In this document: in pieces, positions 22,219-33,706 of the stretch | How the letters are laid out: the number at the start of each line of letters is the position of its first letter | Numbering within the stretch: position 1 is the first letter of the stretch | Origin: Aphrocallistes beatrix | Lineage: Eukaryota > Porifera > Hexactinellida > Sceptrulophora > Aphrocallistidae | DNA length: 64,000 bases | Assembly: GCA_963281255.1 (NCBI GenBank) | Contig: OY725492.1 | Location: 1,783,696 to 1,847,695, forward strand | Reading direction: 5' to 3' | Translations under genes and position numbers: made by a program | Notes under the pieces: generated by a model | What the model was told of the DNA's origin: nothing | Databases searched by the model: none | Seen by the model: only the letters and a program-made list of their open reading frames with translations

Positions 22219-24048
22219 TAGGGATTCCATCCCGGCCAAATTCCTCAATCCCGGGATTTCGGGATTGATATTTTTCTAATCCCGGGATTCAAGATCTTTC
22301 CAATCCCGGGATCCCGGGATTTTTCGGGATTGTATCTTGCAGCAAAATTTATTTAAATTTTAATTTGAAAATTTAGAGAAGGTAGATATTATTTTACTTA
22401 ATTCTTGACAAACACAACACATAATATTCTGATTTTATGATAAACTATTATAAATATGAATACCTATTTCCGATTGTTCCTTATTAAGCAAAGAGTATTT
22501 AATGTTGTGTCGCTCAGACGGCTCCTGAACTTATTGAAGAAATAGGCGCATGATGAGAAGATTCTCTCTGATTCAACAGAAGTAGGAGGTACTGTAAGCA
22601 ACATCTGGTATACCTTTTCAAGCAATATACCTCTTTTTCCTGTATGTTCCGCTATGTTCAACTCGAATTTCAATGAAGACAATAAAGAGTCATCAGACGA
22701 TGGTATTTCCTGTGGTGTCTCTAAGGAAGCATCAATGGCCAATTGTAACTTCATTGCTACAGGCAGCGTTTCTGTATCATTAACATCTTTATCTGAATTA
22801 GAGTTTACTTGATCCATTTCATTATCGGTCTTATTGTCTAAATCCTGGTACTGACTGGCTCATTCTAGATAGCAGGGTGCAACAAAATTCCCTTACAACA
22901 GTCTTTTTTTCTTATTTGGCCAAAGGGTTGTGTAAGTATGCTGTTATTATTGAAGCTTCGATGTAGCGTTCCTGAATACTTCTTCGAGTGATTGCTTCAA
23001 TGATCCTGTTATTGTACTCTGAGGAGGGTAATTTTGCTTGAATTAATTATCCTGTTATTGTACTCTGAAGAGGGTAAAATTTTATCGTCGCTTCTGCAGT
23101 GATAAAATTTGCATTTCTTCTACATAAAGCCTCAAATGCTTCTTGATAGGGCCCAATGATTGTACAATGCGTGAAATTTGGCCAAACTCCTTATCACTTA
23201 TTTTAATATCAGATTTCAGATCAAGAAGGGCCTTTTGAACTGGTATCTGTATCTTAACAATCCTCTCGAGCATGTTCAAGAGTGAACTCCAGCGAGTTTT
23301 GCAATCAAGGATTAATTTGCTGCAAACCATTTGAGTGTTTTTCTTGCTAATCCTTAATTCCAAAAATATCAAATGCCATGTATATTTATGTTTAAGTACC
23401 TCTTATTTTTCAACGAAGTCCATTCATCCAAGGCTGAATTTCAAGAAAGCCATCGTATGCAGTCATCCTCTCAAGCACTGCTGGGAGAGTGGTATCGTTG
23501 ACAAACTGTTCGATTGTAGTGATTTTTGGACGTTTTTCTGTGGAATCTTCTTGACGAGTTTCAGAATTCTTACGTTTTACTAAAACATCACTTTCATGGA
23601 TCGACTTGAGATGGACATGCAATCCTTTGGTTGACCCACCATCGCTCTTTAATACTTTTTTGCATACTTTGCATTGTGCAAACTTGCCACATAATGATCA
23701 AAGAAAATGTTTCCTGAGTGCCGACAAAATCTTTGAAAACAAGGGATGTACTTTCTGCCATAAAAATATGAGATAATCGTAATATTTGATTATTTATTAT
23801 TGTAGAAAGCCTATTATAGATTGGTAAATAGTAATACAGTACATACTTGTAAATCGTATTGTTGTTATTTGACACTGAATAATATATTTGTAAGTTACCA
23901 TTGTAAATAGGATCTTGTTTCCAAGTAGTGTGATTGATAATTATAAGGAAATTGTTCAATTGTTTAAACATAACACTAAAGTTTCGGGATCCCGGGATTG
24001 AAATATGGGATCGGGATTATAAAACTAATCCCGGGATTGTAGCCCCTA
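22219..24048 (-). mobile_element. Second hAT transposon with TSD
   Basis: The ends are TAGGGATTCCATCCCGG (22219) and the complementary CCGGGATTGTAGCCCCTA (to 24048). Perfect 8-bp duplications GTTGTATG flank it (22211-22218 and 24049-24056). Repeats of AATCCCGGGATT cluster in the terminal 100 bp on both sides, typical of hAT subterminal binding sites. It is 1.83 kb, short for an autonomous hAT. Confidence 0.93.
22464..23720 (-). pseudogene. hAT transposase fragments: BED finger, middle piece, dimerisation domain
   Basis: From the N-terminus (high coordinates): a BED finger near 23690-23600 (AQCKVCKKVLKSDGGSTKG, then HVHLKSIHES), the segment FVNDTTLPAVLERMTAYDGF, the piece CKTRWSSLLNMLERIVKIQI (23372-23082), and the C-terminal block PPTSVESERIFSSCAYFFNK (22817-22464). 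The region between the second and third pieces, where hAT catalytic residues lie, is missing. A 50-bp direct repeat (CCTGTTATTGTACTCTGA) at about 22998-23075 adds a further disruption. Confidence 0.82.
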
Positions 24049-24056
24049 GTTGTATG

Positions 24057-24532
24057 GAACAACCCACCTATTGTTCAGCTGAATCCCATTCACAATAACT
24101 ACATATACGACCGTTGTTTCGACGTTTGTACATAGGATAGTTGTCATTACTGGTTGTGGTGAACTGAGAAAATACTTTGGGGTATTTTTACTGTATTTTC
24201 CATCGCCGCATACATGCAGCATGTTTCCTTACTACGCCACATGGGCTGTGGATCATTGAGTACTTTACAATATGATAAAGTCTAGGGTTGAGATCCTTAT
24301 CAGGTATCTCAGCACAGACTATTTTATCATACATAGTAAGATCTATAGGTTTACCCTGATCATATAGGATGATCAGGATATTCGCATGGGGGAGACCGCG
24401 CCCTTGAAACTCAATGGTGCATACATGCGCGAGTGGTCTCCCTAGAACATGCTTAACGCAGATGTCATTAAGCAGTTCACGCAATTTCATTCTAAATACT
24501 CTTATAGTTAAATCTGATTCAATCGCCAACAC
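24057..24532 (-). pseudogene. Helitron relic: Rep HUH domain
   Basis: The minus frame 24532-24188 reads KHVLGRPLAHVCTIEFQGRG, then GLPHANILIILYDQGKPID and VCAEIPDKDLNPRLYHIVKY, then MIHSPCG. This is the HUH endonuclease part of the Helitron Rep domain; the expected motif is PHAHI, here PHANI, so the second His is replaced. After a stop at about 24188 the frame resumes as KYPKVFSQFTTTSNDNYPMY and shifts again to NNRWVVPYN next to the hAT insertion. The LINE fragment at 24533 abuts or truncates its upstream end. Confidence 0.87.
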
Positions 24533-25468
24533 GTATCTCTTCTGGTTCTTCTTGATCTTAGTTCAGCCTTCGACACCGTCGACCATACCATCTTACGAGT
24601 CAATCGTCTCCAGTCTCATTTCGGCATTTGCGGTTCTTCTCTGTCTTGGTTTGAATCTTACCTCTCTGATAGGACTCAATTCGTCTCGATAGAGGGTTCT
24701 GATTCCTCCATATCCCGGTAGAACACGGAGTTCCTCAGGGTTCTTGTCTTGGTCCGCTTCTCTTTAGCTTCTATACTAGTCCTCTATTCGACCTCATTAG
24801 GTCCCACCTCCCCGACATGCACTGCTATGCCGACGATACTCAGTTATATCTTTCTTTTACCCGGTTCCATCTCTTCTGAAGATTCTGCTTTCTCCGCCAT
24901 CCAATCTTGCATCTCTGCGATCCGTTCCTGGCTCCTCACCAACAAGTTGCTTATCAATGATACCAAGACTGAGTTCCTTATAATAGGGACTCGTCAACAG
25001 CTATCTAAGGTTCAAACTCATAGCATCTCTGTTGGTGAGTCGAGAATCTCTTCTTCCAAAGAAGTACGGAATCTTGGAAATTGGCTCGACAATACCCTCT
25101 CAATGTCTACTCAGGTCAGCAAAGTTGCCTCCTTCTGCTTCTACTACATCTATAACATCCGGCGTATTATAAAGTATCTCTCTAGGGAAGTCTGTGAAAC
25201 TCTTGTTAATTCTCTTATCACATCTCGTCTTGATTATTGTAACAGCCTCTTGTATGGTTGCCCCTCATCCCTCTTAGCTCGACTCCAGCGAGTCCAGAAC
25301 AGTGCAGCCAGACTTATCTACAATGTCTCCCGTACCTTTTCGTCATCTCCTCTTCTTATTAACCTCCACTGGCTGCCTGTTAAACATCGCATCCTCTTCA
25401 AAATTCTCCTCATAACTTACAAAGCCATCCATTCTCTTGCTCCGGACTATATCATCCAGCTCAATTGA
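24533..25468 (+). pseudogene. LINE reverse-transcriptase fragment (CR1/L2-like)
   Basis: The first frame shows [19 protein letters not shown], the RT motif with the first catalytic Asp. After a stop and frameshift near 24720, [16 protein letters not shown] and [12 protein letters not shown] (24826-24861) carry the YADD catalytic motif. A third frame (24880-25468) continues LLINDTKTEFLIIGTRQQLS, LDYCNSLLYGCPSSLLARLQ and INLHWLPVKHRILFKILLIT. The clade label is by general resemblance. It is truncated at both ends, which is unusual for LINEs, whose 3' end is normally kept. Confidence 0.87.
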
Positions 25469-26060
25469 TAAATTACAGAAGTTTGAAAGCAGAATAAAGT
25501 TGCTAAGATACTGTGAAATTATAATCAGTCAATATAGCAAATGTATTCAGGATTCTCCCCTAGGATTTTTCGAAGGTGTACGGCAGTGGCGTATCCAGAA
25601 TTTGTTTATGATTGAACTATTGGGAATAAAAATAAACAAATAATTATTCCCATTAACAGAAAATATGATATTCGAACTCTATACCCCTGAAAACTTAATG
25701 TCAACCGTTGGAAGCTAGTCTCTAGCCTATTTTTGTAATTTTTTACTTTATTTATCTAATGTAAACAAATAATTTATCATCTTGATCTGAAAATGTAATA
25801 TTCGAAATCTACACCCCCCCCCCAAACCCCAGTCAACCGTTGGAAGCTTGTCTCTAGCATATTTTTCAAATTTCGTCAAATGGTGTGCAAATATGTATAT
25901 AAAAGTGTGAAAATATGCACATTATTTTGTATTGTTTTACGCTATAATGCATTTAAGATATCAAATATAAGTTGTGTCTTTGAAGTATTAATAATTTGAA
26001 GTAATAATTAATCTCTATGTATGTGTTACGTAACTAATGTATGCCTTTACATAGTACATG
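25469..26060. repeat. Intron with duplicated segment
   Basis: GTCAACCGTTGGAAGCT with flanking text (GATATTCGAACTCTATACCC, GTCTCTAGCCTATTTTT) occurs at about 25658-25735 and again at 25790-25866. The phrase CAGTGGCGTATCCAGAATTT near 25573 looks like a hAT end without a partner. Nothing else recognised. Confidence 0.55.
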
Positions 26061-26062
26061 TA

Positions 26063-26242
26063 GTCAGGGTCGCTTATTGTGAACCACCAAAGGACCAAAA
26101 ATCTGGTCATAATAAAGATACTTCATATTAAGCGAACTTGATTCAATACAGATCCTATCTAAAAAATGAAATTGGGATGATGAGGTTAATTCCTAATAAA
26201 CGAATGTTCATATTAAGCGAGTTCATAATATTCAACCCTGAC
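26063..26242. mobile_element. Short TA-flanked MITE
   Basis: 180 bp, starting GTCAGGGTCGCTTATTGTG and ending TATTCAACCCTGAC, with TA on each side. Internal words CATATTAAGCGA repeat. Pogo/Tigger-like by its ends; no coding. Confidence 0.65.
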
Positions 26243-26904
26243 TATATATACAATTATCCAACATATGGTTATGTAACGGTATTGATAAAACTTTTCCTAG
26301 GATTTCTAAAATTCCTTACGTGATAGAGAAAAACTGATTGGATATTTGGTATCAGCGTACTTGAATTATATGGATAACGGGTACAGGTTAACAGTTTTCT
26401 ACACGAGTTAATATTAATATAAACAGTATATTAACATTTCAGCCTTCTATCACCGAGAAAGCCTCGGACAAATTACAACAGAAAATGTATTAACTGTTTT
26501 AAATTAATAAAGTTATCCTATTTGAGATATAAAAACTCAAGGAATCCAAGTGGCAGAAAGTTGTGAAATTATTTTTATCATTAAGCTGTACATTTAGAAA
26601 TTTGAGATCAGATCATATTATAGGATCTCAATCAAGTCTACACAAATATCACAGGTTAACTGTATTATTACGTAATACAATATCAAATTTGAACTTGGAT
26701 ATTAATTTAGCAACTGTCTGATTCTTCTACTACCACTTCTTTATACAATTGCACCTGAGTTGATGAAAAACTCGGACTCTCTACAATTAACACACGCAAC
26801 CAAGCACATAATAGCATGGTTCTTGCATGCCCATTTATACGTACTGTCTCGCAGTTATATCTAATTATTTATACAGATGATTTCATTATGAGCATAGCTT
26901 GGAG
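26243..26904. other. Intron, nothing recognised
   Basis: CAGCCTTCTATCACCGAGAAAG near 26442 is a short R-like scrap. No exon seen. Confidence 0.4.
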
Positions 26905-27149
26905 GACGCACCTGTCTATAACGACACTACCTGTCTATAACAACCATCACCCTTTTTACCTTTTTAAGTGTTTATTACAGGACCTGTTACGAACGATAAA
27001 CAAGTAATGGATTTCTAAGAACTTGATATTTATTGCACTACGTTGATACCTTTTGGGATTAAGATAATCACCTGTATATAACGATCACCTGTGTATAACG
27101 GCCAATTTTGTCTAGTCCCTTGGTTGGCCGTTATATACAGGTTCCACTG
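26905..27149. mobile_element. Pogo-type MITE (TATAACGGCC family), left end eroded
   Basis: The right end GGCCGTTATATACAGGTTCC (to 27149) matches the end of the element at 56628-56876. Internal CACCTGTGTATAACGGCCAA is shared with it. The left terminus is not clear. Confidence 0.6.
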
Positions 27150-27154
27150 TATAT

Positions 27155-27703
27155 GAGTGTGTCAAAAAATTAAAAAGAATATTTAGATGATTACCCTTCA
27201 AATACTTTACATTGAAACCAAATGTTCGACATAAAAAATTTAAGCAATTTGGAGATGATTTAGTGGTCTCGTAAGTTAGATAATGCATTTTTGGCTAAAT
27301 TGGCTAAAATCTACCGGTTCGGAGATATTGGTGAAATCAATTGGGGCCAGCCTTCGTACTTGTAATTATTAATGACCCCAACTGGTTTCTCCAATATCTC
27401 CGAACCGGTAGATTTTAGCACATCAAAATGTATTATTGGCTGATACAAAACCATACCCAAATATCCCATTACAAGGTTGTTAGATCCATTGCTTATATCT
27501 GAAGTACTCTTTTTTCCAATTTTATCCCTAAACCGGAAGAATTTCATTATAAATCTGCACTTGGAGAAGCCTACCTTGCGCGACCACTAAATCATCTCCA
27601 AATTGCTTGAATTTTTTATGATGAACATTTGGTGATCAAAGTAAATTATTTGAAAGGTAATCATCTAAAGATTCAAATTTTTTAATTTTTTGATACACTC
27701 TAA
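27155..27703. repeat. Fold-back element with two nested palindromes
   Basis: Outer arms: GTGTCAAAAAATTAAAAAGA through TTTGGAGATGATTTAGTGGT, mirrored by ACCACTAAATCATCTCCAAA through TTTTTGATACACTC. Inner palindrome: AAAATCTACCGGTTCGGAGA (27306) against TCTCCGAACCGGTAGATTTT (to about 27417). No coding. Confidence 0.8.
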
Positions 27704-27996
27704 TATATATATACACTCATATATGCAGATTAATCGAGTTTTAATAGCACAACACAACAAGATTTTTCATCAGAGATCACATACCTCTATCTTAGCATAC
27801 TTTGGAATGCTGAATTCGAACCTGCAATCATAATTTCTCTAGCACGTCTAGTTTCCCTAAATCTAATGTTCATTTTTTCAATAGTATCGTGTTACATAGA
27901 TACTAAATTACTATATAGACATGTGTATTTTGTTTCAATTATCTTGACTAAAAATAACTTTACTCATTTCAATTCAAGCAAATCAAATTCTAATCA
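27704..27996. other. Microsatellite, partial M motif, unassigned sequence
   Basis: TTAATCGAGTTTTAATAG at 27731 follows a TATATACACTC tract. The rest is unassigned. Confidence 0.5.
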
Positions 27997-29945
27997 TGTA
28001 TCGAGCTTGTACGAATCATCCCGACAATTTTTGCTACGTTTGTGGTCTTTTTTGCTTCAAATCTCAAAGAAGAACAATCACGAATCAATTGAAGAATATC
28101 TACGAATTGTATTTCGGATGTCCACTTAGCGACCAGGACAAGTCATGGCACCGCATGTGATATGCACTTCTTGTTCAAGTGGACTACGTGATTGGTTAAA
28201 TAAAAGGAAACTTTCAATGCCATTTGCAATTCTCATGGTCTGGAGGGAACAGAAAAATCACTATGATGATTGTTACTTCTGTCTTATCGACATTACCAGT
28301 GGTGTTTTGTGGGGGGGGCGCTGCCCCCCCCCCCCACCTTTTTCGCTTGGCGGGCGCTCCTTACCTCCTACTGACTACCATTTTAATTTTAGCCTTAGAA
28401 TGTATCACGTAGCATAACAAATTCAAATCAATTGTTGCCATTTTAAACTAACCATATTCTTTTTCTCTTTCTTATTATCACCATTTCTATACCATCAGGG
28501 GATTAAAGTTTCACGAAAAAACATATAACTTTTTTACGGGAAGGAAGCGCCCCCCCCACTTCTATTTTTAGCAAAACACCGCTGGACATTACAGGATTTT
28601 CAAGCAAGAATAAGCACACCATTGTTTACCCAGACTTGGAATCTGCTCGCAGACCAATTCCACACGACATCTCCTTACCAATCCCAATTCCTAAGCCACA
28701 GCAAATCAACTTCGAGTCTGAAATTGTAGAAGATTTGGAATTTGCCGCTGAAGAAGTTCATACATATTGTACAGATCTTAACTATGTCCCAGAAGATTAA
28801 TTACTAGCGCCACAAACATTTTCACAAGGAGAATTGAATGACCTGATCAGGGATTTAGACTTATCCAAAGAAAGGGTTGAACTTCTTGCATCCAGGCTCA
28901 CACAGAAAAACCTACTCGACAAAGATGTCTTAATATCTCACTATCGCAAGAGAAATTTGGATATCGCTCAACACTTCACCACTGATGGTCCACTGTGTTA
29001 TTGTAATGGTATAGAAGGACTCTATGCAAACTTATTACAAGAATATTCTTCCTCTGATTGGCGACTTTACTACATTGACTCATCAAAACGCAATTTGAAG
29101 GCTGGTCTGTTGTATAACGGAAATCTAAAGCCTGGACTTGCTCACTTCGTCTATCTCAAGGAAACCTTCGTAAATTTGCAGGAAGTTTTGGAGGCAATAA
29201 AGTATAGAGCATATGTATGGAATATCTGCGGTGATCTAAAGGTAATCGGGCTATTGATGGGTTTACAACAAGGTTTTACGAAGTATTGTTGTTTCCTTTG
29301 TCTATGGGACAGCCGTGCAACTGGTGAACATTTCAAAAAATGTTATTGGCCGAAGAGAACCAATGAAGAAGTTGTTAAACCAATTTGCAACATTCACTCA
29401 CCATTGGTTGATCCAAACAAAATTTTCTAACCACCACTTCATATAAAACTTGGATTAATGAAAACATTCGTAAAAGCAATAGGCAAAACAAATTCAGCAG
29501 GATTTCAGCATTTGGAGGGCAAATTTCCAAATTTAAGCGAGGCAAAGATAAAAGGGAGTCTTTGTAGGACCACAAATCAGACAAGTATTCAGAGATGCAG
29601 ATTTTGAGGATACTTTATCCGAACTGGAACTGAATGCTTGGAATTCTTTTAAATGGGTTTGTGATAATTTTTTAGGAAACAAGAAGTCGGCGGATTATAG
29701 AGAAGGAGTGGAAACCTTGCTTAGCGCATATGAGAAGATGGGCTGCCGTATGTCGCTAAAGCTTCACTTCTTGCACTCTCACCTTGATTTCTTTTCTGAG
29801 AACCTTGGTGATGAACAGGGTGAGAGATTCCACCAGGATATACAGCAAATGGAAACCCGATACCAAGGTTTCTGGAATGAGGGCATGATGTCCGATTAAT
29901 GTTGGAGGCTGTTTAGAGATAATCCCAACAAGATATACAAGAGGA
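27997..29945 (+). pseudogene. Relic of an uncharacterised multicopy animal gene (family B)
   Basis: Reading across frames: NFCYVCGLFCFKSQRRTI, YFGCPLSDQDKSWAPHVICT, REQKNHYDDCYFCLIDIT, then (after the MITE at 28297-28584) GFSSKNKHTIVYPDLESARR, then DLSKERVELLASRLTQKNLL, CYCNGIEGLYANLLQEY, GLLMGLQQGFTKYCCFLCLW, PPLHIKLGLMKTFVKAIG, GCRMSLKLHFLHSHLDFF and DEQGERFHQDIQQMETRYQG. I recognise this Cys-rich N-terminus followed by a GDxKxxGxLxGLQxGxTKxxCFLCLWDSR core from a dispersed family in cnidarians and arthropods; its function is unknown to me. Stops at about 28798, 29428 and 29897 and a frameshift near 29553 inactivate it. It has no introns, in keeping with a mobile or retrocopied gene. Confidence 0.68.
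28297..28584. mobile_element. hAT MITE inside family B gene
   Basis: Starts CAGTGGTGTTTTGTGGGG and ends TAGCAAAACACCGCTG. Perfect 8-bp duplications GACATTAC flank it (28289-28296 and 28585-28592). It is 288 bp with G- and C-runs at its ends. Excision in thought restores the surrounding reading frame (CLIDIT then GFSSKNKH). Confidence 0.92.
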
Positions 29946-30264
29946 AGTCATACTCTCAACACCTTTAGATTTAGTTTTCTTAGCTTATCTTTCCACTTCT
30001 AACATTATATATATTCTCCCTAGTTTGTGAGTAGTTGATCCAATTTAAATAAAAAAACAGCCATGACTATCAAAATACAGGGACATTTAGGAAAATACTA
30101 AAAAATCGATGACTTGTAGCTAGAAAAATCTAGACGTGCTAGAAGGAATCTGAATGCAGATTTGAATTCAGCGTAAAATAGTATCTTAGAAAATGACAAT
30201 GTAATACTTGATGAGATCGTGAAGTTTAATTTTGTTGACCTGTGGCATATAAATATATAGATAC
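29946..30264. other. Non-coding, nothing recognised
   Basis: AT-rich. The last 8 bases, ATAGATAC, are the left duplication of the next element. Confidence 0.4.
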
Positions 30265-30802
30265 CAGTGGCGGCGACAGGGTATGGCGCGGTTGGGCGAC
30301 CGCCCCACCAGCCAAACATCTCGCCCCACCGGAGGTGGGGCGAGATTATTTTATTTTTAATTTAATTTTTAATTTTTAGTCAGCTACTCACATGACAGAA
30401 ATGTCGGGATGTAATTGCGAAACTGACTGTATGTTCATCTCCTTGAAAATACTGCGCAATATTTCATGTCTTGCATGTTCATGCAGACGAACATGCCTGA
30501 TGAACATGCAATCAGATCCGCATGTCGCATATGCCACGAGGTATCTTTATCCGTACACGGCGCTTACTGTTTTCTATGCACACACCATTGTAATTTGCAT
30601 TCTAAGTAACTTAAGGATAACTTATAAAATTTATGTGGGTATGAGCGTATGACTAAAATTTAAATAAAAAATGTTGAATAATTACGGGAATTTCAAGTGT
30701 CTCAGCGATTTTGATAAACAAAGGGAAATTGATTCGCCCCATCGGAAATCGGTCCGCCCACGCTTTGCCCCACCAGGGTTTTGAGGCTTGCGCCGCCACC
30801 TG
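30265..30802. mobile_element. hAT non-autonomous element with TSD
   Basis: Starts CAGTGGCGGCGACAGG and ends GCTTGCGCCGCCACCTG. Perfect 8-bp duplications ATAGATAC flank it (30257-30264 and 30803-30810). 538 bp, with GCCCCACC words near both ends. The frame at 30392-30652 has no recognisable domain. Confidence 0.92.
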
Positions 30803-30849
30803 ATAGATACACTTTGGAATTCGCTTATTAGTAAATCTTAATCTGATGT

Positions 30850-31121
30850 GTTATTAATATACTTCAATTATGATACAACTCTTTTCAAAAAATGTTGACT
30901 CCTCACTCTGTTATGACGTCATCACTACGCATCAAAAATTGAAAATTTGACAATTTTTGTGATTTTTCGAAAAATATCGATTATAACTGTAATACAGTCG
31001 AATTTAGAGATGTTATCTACCTTATACATAATAAATCATTGTGAGCCTAGGCGCCCAAAGGGCACCTCCGGCGGAAAAGTTTCCACCAGCCGCGCAGTGA
31101 AAGCAAGCGAAGCGCGCTTGT
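30850..31121 (-). repeat. R repeat, 5' half
   Basis: Contains CTCTGTTATGACGTCATCAC and the head ending AGCAAGCGAAGCGCGCTTGT, then a TA tract and an M motif (31139-31162). The tail half is missing. Confidence 0.88.
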
Positions 31122-31355
31122 ATATATACATATATACATTTATCGAGTTTAATAGTAAGGATTATTTCCCATCCATGGTCGCCTTATATGGAAATTAATG
31201 TTTGGGTTTTGTGCAGTGTATCTGTGCAAAGTCTGTTATTTTATTATCCCTAATTTTTATAGAATCCCAATTCTAAATTATTGAATCTATATTCGTGTTT
31301 CGAAATTTATATATTCTAGTATGCTGTATCTTTATATTTTTTAATGGAACTTTAG

Positions 31356-31911
31356 GATATTAACGGGAGAACTCCTCTTTCCTATGCCTCTGAAAGAGGA
31401 TATTCTGAATCAGTTAAGCTTTTGTTCTCATCTGGTGGGACGATAAACATTTCTTCAAATGATGGACGAATACCTCTTCATTATGTTGCATTGGCCCATA
31501 ATCTGGCAACGAATGATTTTATTATTTCTCGTAGTTCGGTTTTATCTCCCAAAGATGATTTTGGGCGAATTCCGTTCCATTATGCTGCCTCTTGCGATAA
31601 CGTTATTGCTCTAAAGCTTCTCGGGATAGATTCCATTAATTTTCAGGATAAAACCGGATATTCAGCATTACATTTTGCAATAATACATGGATCTGAAAAT
31701 TCTGTTAATTTCCTTATTTCCAATGGTGCAAAACTTAACCAAATGGATTTTTCCAATGAAAGAAGGACACCATTAGACCTTGCAATTTATTTTGAGAAGC
31801 ATAACATTATTTCAATTCTCCAAAATTCTGGATGTGTCAGTGGTCAAGAAATTATAACACTTGCTGTTGTAGAAATACAAAGATTTTGGAGAAAGACTAA
31901 TCGGTTTGTTT
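31356..31911 (+). CDS. INVS: Inversin-like gene, exon 2: ankyrin repeats and first IQ helix
   Basis: Acceptor GGAACTTTAG|GAT at 31355/31356, phase 0. Encodes about 185 residues: NGRTPLSYASERGYSESVKL, DGRIPLHYVALAHNLATND, FGRIPFHYAASCDNVIALKL, TGYSALHFAIIHGSENSVNF and RRTPLDLAIYFEKHNIISIL are successive ankyrin repeats. They are followed by IITLAVVEIQRFWRKTNR, an IQ-like helix placed as in inversin after the repeats. I chose the donor GTTT|GTGAAT after 31911 because it leaves one base (phase 1) that joins in frame to the exon at 37181. An alternative donor CG|GTTTGT after 31903 would join directly to 40320 in frame, skipping that exon. An in-frame stop follows at 31917. Confidence 0.88.
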
Positions 31912-33024
31912 GTGAATAATTTACTTGTATTTATTCTGGTTATTCGAAACACAATAGTTTCAAAACTCACTTTTCATTCATCTTATTTAAATGTGCTCCC
32001 TATACTATTATATCCTTTATTATTTCTTAAAACTCCTGAAAACTCATCTTATCCGTATCGCACTCGCCACAGGCACTTAATTAAATATTTGATATATAAG
32101 TTATTAAATTAATTTCAACGCATATACAAGTACTATCCTTACAAGCTTACATATACACACACATACATATACTTACGTGTATTGTTTGTGGTTTTATTCT
32201 TTTATTATAATTCGAAAATTATTTGACATATCAGTTCCAGATTAATACCAAAGCACCATGTTATGTATCTACAATATCATCATTTTCGGGATGACGTGAC
32301 ACTGCAAAAATCTAAAGTAATGGTTTTTTTACTGAAAATGTGCGAATTTGACCAATCTTAAGAGATTTGATAATTGGCTGCTAAAATATTCAGTATTGAT
32401 CTTTCTACAAATATTTTAACTTGATTATGATGACTCAGCAAAAGATGTATTCGAGTCTCTATTTCCTAATAAGATTTATATCTCGCGAATACGATGAGAT
32501 AAAAGTAAATATTTATCTGGTGAACTTTTTAATATACATATCTCTACAATATTATGCGATTTCATCATTATATCATAGTGAGTCAGCAAAAATCTAAGCT
32601 ACACACAGAGTTCAAAATAAGTACATTTTGCAAAGTCACTCCGAATTGCATCACCGAAAAATCTGATCCAAATGGTTCTCAATATGTACTGATTTAGATG
32701 TAGATCCTATATTTCTACGAATTTAGATTAGTGGGCCCTGATTGGTGATTTATCGCTGCGTGCCAGGACACATTTTTTCTCCACAAAACTCACTATACCA
32801 AATAGACCTTAAAGTCGAAAGATCTTTTAAAATCATTGAAAATATTCGAATTACAATTTCTAAGAACCATAATAACTAATATTGTTCTAGTATATAAAAT
32901 TTTATACCTAATGAAACTTGTCACATAACTTATGAGCCACTCTGTAGACCAGCTTAAAGTAATACCGTAATATATATACTACGAAAGTAGTGTAATCCTT
33001 ACTATTAAAACTCGATTAATGTAG

Positions 33025-33057
<33 letters not shown>
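31912..33057. other. Intron; M motif next to R
   Basis: ATCCTTACTATTAAAACTCG lies at about 32995-33016, just before the TA tract leading into the next R repeat. No exon or complete element otherwise. Confidence 0.5.
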
Positions 33058-33058
<1 letters not shown>

Positions 33059-33550
33059 CAAGCGCGCTTCGCTTGCTTGCGCTGCGCGCCTGGCGACACT
33101 TTGTGTCCGCAGAGGCTCCCTTCGGTCGCCTGGGGTCCCATTGGTTAAATATAAGGGAGATAACATCTCTAAATACGTATGTCCTACTGTTATAATCGAT
33201 ATCTTACGAAAAATCACCAAATATGTCAATTTAAAAAATGTTGATGAGTAATGATGACGTCATAACAAAGTGATGAGTCATCATTTTTTGATGATAGATG
33301 CATCATATGTGAGGTATGCTAGTATACAGATTCTATTAAATTATCAGCCTTTTATCTCCTATAATGGCTGAGTTATGCTCGAATAACTGTATTGCTTAAC
33401 TTTTAAAAATGTGACAATGACGTCATAATTCCATGGTGAGTCTACATTTTGCTCTGAGCTCAGAACTTAGTGGAGCCATAGCCAAAAAACTCCCACATGC
33501 CAAAAATCAGCCTTCTGTGCCTGGCAATTTCTTCAATCACTTCGTTACAG
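33058..33550 (+). repeat. R repeat, full length
   Basis: Runs from ACAAGCGCGC to TTCGTTACAG with (TA)n on both sides. M motifs in the same orientation lie on both flanks (about 32995 and 33577). Contains ATGATGACGTCATAAC and CAATGACGTCATAATTCC. Confidence 0.95.
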
Positions 33551-33635
33551 ATATATATATATATATACACATGCTATATATCCTTACTTTTAAAACTCGA
33601 TTAATATATAGTATTTATTTATTTATTTATATATT

Positions 33636-33667
33636 CAGTCGACTCCGCTTAATAGGGCCACATCTGT

Positions 33668-33676
<9 letters not shown>
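33636..33676 (+). repeat. Pogo-type MITE, left half
   Basis: CAGTCGACTCCGCTTAATAG matches the left end of the element at 52491. It stops in a TA microsatellite. Confidence 0.7.

Positions 33677-33703
<27 letters not shown>

Positions 33704-33706
<3 letters not shown>

Noticed and set aside
25565..25640. hAT MITE starting CAGTGGCGTATCCAG
   Set aside because: No matching inverted end or 8-bp duplication could be found nearby.
31904..31919. Exon 2 reading through to a stop as the natural protein end
   Set aside because: A strong inversin-like continuation exists at 40320 with matching phase, so a splice donor here is more likely than termination.
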